From positions 1-9,470 of the forward strand of contig CALXNF010000029.1 of assembly GCA_944389685.1 (NCBI GenBank): DNA of 9,470 nt, read 5' to 3'. Below the pieces are notes generated by a model. That model was not told the DNA's origin. It did not search any database and was given only the letters and a program-made list of their open reading frames with translations. A program made the position numbers and the translations under genes. This stretch comes from an uncultured Alphaproteobacteria bacterium. GTDB taxonomy: Bacteria; Pseudomonadota; Alphaproteobacteria; Rs-D84. Shown here piece after piece: positions 7,630-9,470 of the stretch; position 1 is the first letter of the stretch, and each line of letters begins with the position of its first letter.

Positions 7630-7645
7630 AAAAAACTTTTTAAGA
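7626..7645 (-). promoter_or_regulatory. Upstream AT-rich hairpin overlapping the leader hairpin
   Basis: On the minus strand, TCTTAAAAA (7645-7637) and TTTTTAAGA (7634-7626) are complementary. The last four bases, AAGA (7629-7626), are also the first four of the GC-rich hairpin's 5' arm, so the two cannot both be fully formed. This could be an attenuator arrangement or only AT-rich chance; the AT stem is weak. Confidence 0.3.
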
Positions 7646-7697
7646 ACGTGTTTAATTATTATCAACGAATCGAAAAAAAGCAAGAATTTTCTATAAT

Positions 7698-7726
7698 TTT
7701 ATATTCTTTTCCTTACAGATTGATAA
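7698..7726 (-). promoter_or_regulatory. Candidate promoter of nusA-infB
   Basis: On the minus strand, TTATCA (7726-7721) and TATAAA (7703-7698) are exactly 17 bases apart, predicting RNA starting near 7691 with a leader of about 130 bases that includes the hairpin. A second, weaker candidate is GATAAT (7663-7658), with TTCTTG (7686-7681) 17 bases before it. Both lie upstream of the hairpin, so the hairpin would be transcribed either way. Confidence 0.4.
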
Positions 7727-7733
7727 ATATGAT

Positions 7734-7762
7734 TTGACGGTATTGCTTTTGGGCTTTATACT
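7734..7762 (+). promoter_or_regulatory. Strong sigma-70-type promoter of lptF-lptD
   Basis: TTGACG (7734-7739) and TATACT (7757-7762) are separated by exactly 17 bases, five of six matches to consensus in each box. The RNA start is expected about seven bases after the -10, at 7769-7770, which is the A of the lptF ATG. The in-frame TTG at 7734 is the first half of the -35 box and so is not a start codon. Confidence 0.7.
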
Positions 7763-7769
7763 GCAAAAT

Positions 7770-8828
7770 ATGAAAATAATAAATAGATATTTTACGCGCC
7801 AACTTGTCGCGATTTTCATAATGCTATTACTAGTACTTACTGGTTTAGCATGGATGTTACAAATAATGTCCATGATGAAATTCTTGTTAAACTATGGCGT
7901 TGATATGTCCAGTTTCTTAGGCATGACTATGCTGATGATACCTTTCATCATTTCCATAATTATACCTTTCGTTGCGTTCATCGCAACCATATTCATTTAC
8001 AATAAACTTATATCAGATAATGAAATTACGGTTATGACAGCATCTGGGCTTGCACCGAAACAATTAGCGCGCCCTGCTCTTATATTAGCTTTATTATTAA
8101 CAGTTTTGCATTTCGTTTTAAACGTATGGGTTGTTCCGCACAGTCAATATATGTTTTACTCTACCCAATGGAATTTACGTTATGGATTAGCACACTTAAA
8201 ACTACAGGAATCCGCCTTTACCCAACTGGCGGATGGTCTTGTGGTATATGTAGACAAAGTATCGGGGCATGATTTAAGTCAAGTGATGTTATCAGATATG
8301 AGGGACAAAGATTCCCCAATAACGATATTTGCTGAAAAAGGGAAATTAGTGCCTACGGAAAGGGGGTTATCGATTGTTATGACGAATGGGGCTCTGCAAG
8401 CCAGTGGTGAAAGTCTTACAACAGGAACGTTTGATAAATTTGACATGGATTTAAATGTAGAGGATAAAGAAGGAGAAAACTCTTTTAAAGTCCGAAGAGT
8501 ACCAACGTCAATTCTTGTTCGTTCTGTTTTAGATTCACCTTCAGAAAAGCAACATAAGATGGTTCTTTCAGAATTATCAACCCGTTTTCTTGGACCTATC
8601 ATGAACTTGATACTTGTTGCTTTATGTGTGACCATATTATTACGTTCTTCTTTATTACGTCGTCGTGCAAGTTTTGCACCCGCACTAGCAGTTGCAGCAA
8701 TGGCTTTGGTAATGTCTCTTTTTATGTCAACATCAAACATGATTAGCAGCGTATCAGAGTTTCTTTTATTAACTTTAGCAATACTTGCTATACTTGGTGG
8801 AATATTATTTGCGTTATTCAAGAAATGA
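7770..8828 (+). CDS. lptF: LPS export ABC transporter permease LptF
   Basis: LptF is an inner-membrane permease of the LptB2FG transporter, which extracts lipopolysaccharide and feeds it to the periplasmic bridge. The 352 residues show the LptF/LptG (YjgP/YjgQ) layout: membrane segments at about 11-35, 52-78 and 100-121, a periplasmic beta-jellyroll domain (about 140-250), then segments at about 275-293, 300-320 and 327-349. The cytoplasmic coupling stretch NKLISDNEITVMTASGLAPKQLARP (78-102) and ADGLVVYVDKV (154-164) fit alphaproteobacterial LptF better than LptG. The ATG at 7770 is chosen because the promoter -10 ends at 7762. No Shine-Dalgarno sequence precedes it, so a leaderless transcript is likely. 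The stop overlaps the lptD start (ATGA), indicating translational coupling. lptG, often next, is not present between them. Confidence 0.9.
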   Translation: MKIINRYFTRQLVAIFIMLLLVLTGLAWMLQIMSMMKFLLNYGVDMSSFLGMTMLMIPFIISIIIPFVAFIATIFIYNKLISDNEITVMTASGLAPKQLARPALILALLLTVLHFVLNVWVVPHSQYMFYSTQWNLRYGLAHLKLQESAFTQLADGLVVYVDKVSGHDLSQVMLSDMRDKDSPITIFAEKGKLVPTERGLSIVMTNGALQASGESLTTGTFDKFDMDLNVEDKEGENSFKVRRVPTSILVRSVLDSPSEKQHKMVLSELSTRFLGPIMNLILVALCVTILLRSSLLRRRASFAPALAVAAMALVMSLFMSTSNMISSVSEFLLLTLAILAILGGILFALFKK

Positions 8829-9470
8829 AAAAGATAAATCCATTTTTTATCCTATGTTTTATACCGTCTTTTGCTAATGCGGTTTCTGTTGATATAGAAA
8901 CGCCGAAAACAATTACGTCGGAAAAAATAGAATACGACCTAAAGACAGAAACGATAAAAACATCTGGTGAAACGGAAATTGTTAATCAGACAGGGCAGCG
9001 ATTAACGTTAACAGATTCATACTTGTCAAAAAACGGTGATAATCTATCTGGCAACGACATAAAAATGTGGTTGGGGGACCACGTATACATAGAATCTGAT
9101 AATATAGTTCATGAGGGGAATGAAACAATTGCTTATAAAGCAATGTTTACGGCCTGCGATGATTGCGATGCTTATGGTGATGCATGGGAAATAAAGACCG
9201 CAAAAATTATCCATGATATGGACGAACACATGTTGCGTTTCTTTAATCCTGTTTTATGGACTTATAATATACCTGTTTTTTGGTTGCCGTTTTTCGAAAT
9301 GCCTGACCCTAGCGTAAAGTACAAAACTGGTTTCTTGATGCCAGATTTTGGTTCTACAAATAATATGGGAACCCAGATTAATATACCATTATACGTGAAT
9401 TTTTCAGATTATCACGACATGACGTTCACAACGTCTTATTTGACTCAAGAAAATCCATTGTTCCAGTTAG
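8825..9470 (+). CDS. lptD: LPS assembly outer-membrane protein LptD, N-terminal part
   Basis: LptD is the outer-membrane beta-barrel that, with LptE, places lipopolysaccharide on the cell surface. The frame opens at ATG 8825, overlapping the lptF stop as ATGA, and stays open for 215 codons to the window end, so the 3' part is missing. Residues 1-19 are a Sec signal peptide, likely cut after FANA. Residues about 25-130 resemble the OstA/LptA-like jellyroll (KIEYDLKTETIKTSGETEIV, then WEIKTAKIIHD). Next comes the barrel-entry region, NIPVFWLPFFEMPDPSVKYKTGFLMPD (148-174), which is highly characteristic of LptD. A CDDC motif (111-114) may take part in the disulfides LptD uses. It is transcribed with lptF. 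The function of the operon is LPS export, placing inner- and outer-membrane parts together. The assignment is firm, but the barrel and its cysteines cannot be seen. Confidence 0.92.
   Translation, partial: MKKINPFFILCFIPSFANAVSVDIETPKTITSEKIEYDLKTETIKTSGETEIVNQTGQRLTLTDSYLSKNGDNLSGNDIKMWLGDHVYIESDNIVHEGNETIAYKAMFTACDDCDAYGDAWEIKTAKIIHDMDEHMLRFFNPVLWTYNIPVFWLPFFEMPDPSVKYKTGFLMPDFGSTNNMGTQINIPLYVNFSDYHDMTFTTSYLTQENPLFQL

Noticed and set aside
7734..7769. Twelve-residue extension of LptF from a TTG at 7734
   Set aside because: The TTG is the start of the -35 box, and LptF family proteins begin near MKIINRYFTRQL.
7691..7873. 60-residue minus-strand frame upstream of nusA, as a possible leader peptide
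   Set aside because: Most of it is antisense to lptF and it runs across the lptF promoter; it ends before the leader hairpin and shows no ribosome site or codon run suggesting attenuation.
8279..8821. 180-residue minus-strand frame inside lptF
   Set aside because: Antisense shadow of a clear LptF coding region; no ribosome site or recognisable domain.
9044..9229. 61-residue minus-strand frame inside lptD
   Set aside because: Shadow of the conserved LptD frame, which stays open through this stretch.

Overview
The window looks like housekeeping chromosome from an AT-rich alphaproteobacterium with a compact genome. The evidence is the set of alphaproteobacterial-type proteins (an LPGER motif in the BamB lipoprotein, NusA with two C-terminal helix-hairpin-helix repeats, LptF followed directly by LptD), the low-GC codon use, and the short intergenic gaps. 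The organism is Gram-negative and makes lipopolysaccharide. I cannot name the genus. A reduced or uncultured lineage (host-associated or gut type) is an inference from base composition and shortened gene clusters.

Layout, left to right. Positions 1-87 (-) hold the first 29 codons of an unrecognised gene. Divergent from it is a YfgM-like membrane protein followed by a short BamB lipoprotein (152-1548, +), ending at a bidirectional terminator. On the opposite strand is a Yip1-like membrane protein (1579-2175, -), divergent from der (2242-3579, +), which ends at a 22-nt perfect-palindrome terminator shared with the next operon. That operon is nusA-infB (7559-3604, -), led by a 5' leader with a 12-bp GC-rich hairpin. 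Divergent from nusA are lptF (7770-8828, +) and, with a 4-base ATGA overlap, the start of lptD (8825 to the window end, cut by the edge). lptD is open to the last base.

Functionally there are three groups. The first is outer-membrane protein biogenesis with ribosome assembly: yfgM-bamB-der is the same trio that lies together in E. coli, here interrupted by the Yip1 gene. The second is transcription and translation: nusA-infB, stripped of rimP, ylxR and rbfA. The third is lipopolysaccharide export: lptF-lptD, without lptG between them.

The promoter reading changes several starts. lptF, der and the first partial gene have good sigma-70-type -35/-10 pairs close to their start codons. For lptF the predicted transcription start falls on or beside the ATG, which suggests leaderless mRNA. 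I found no mobile element, CRISPR array, tRNA, rRNA or phage gene, and no clear candidate for a new multi-gene system. No gene-free stretch exceeds 300 bases; the longest is the nusA/lptF divergent region (about 210 bases).
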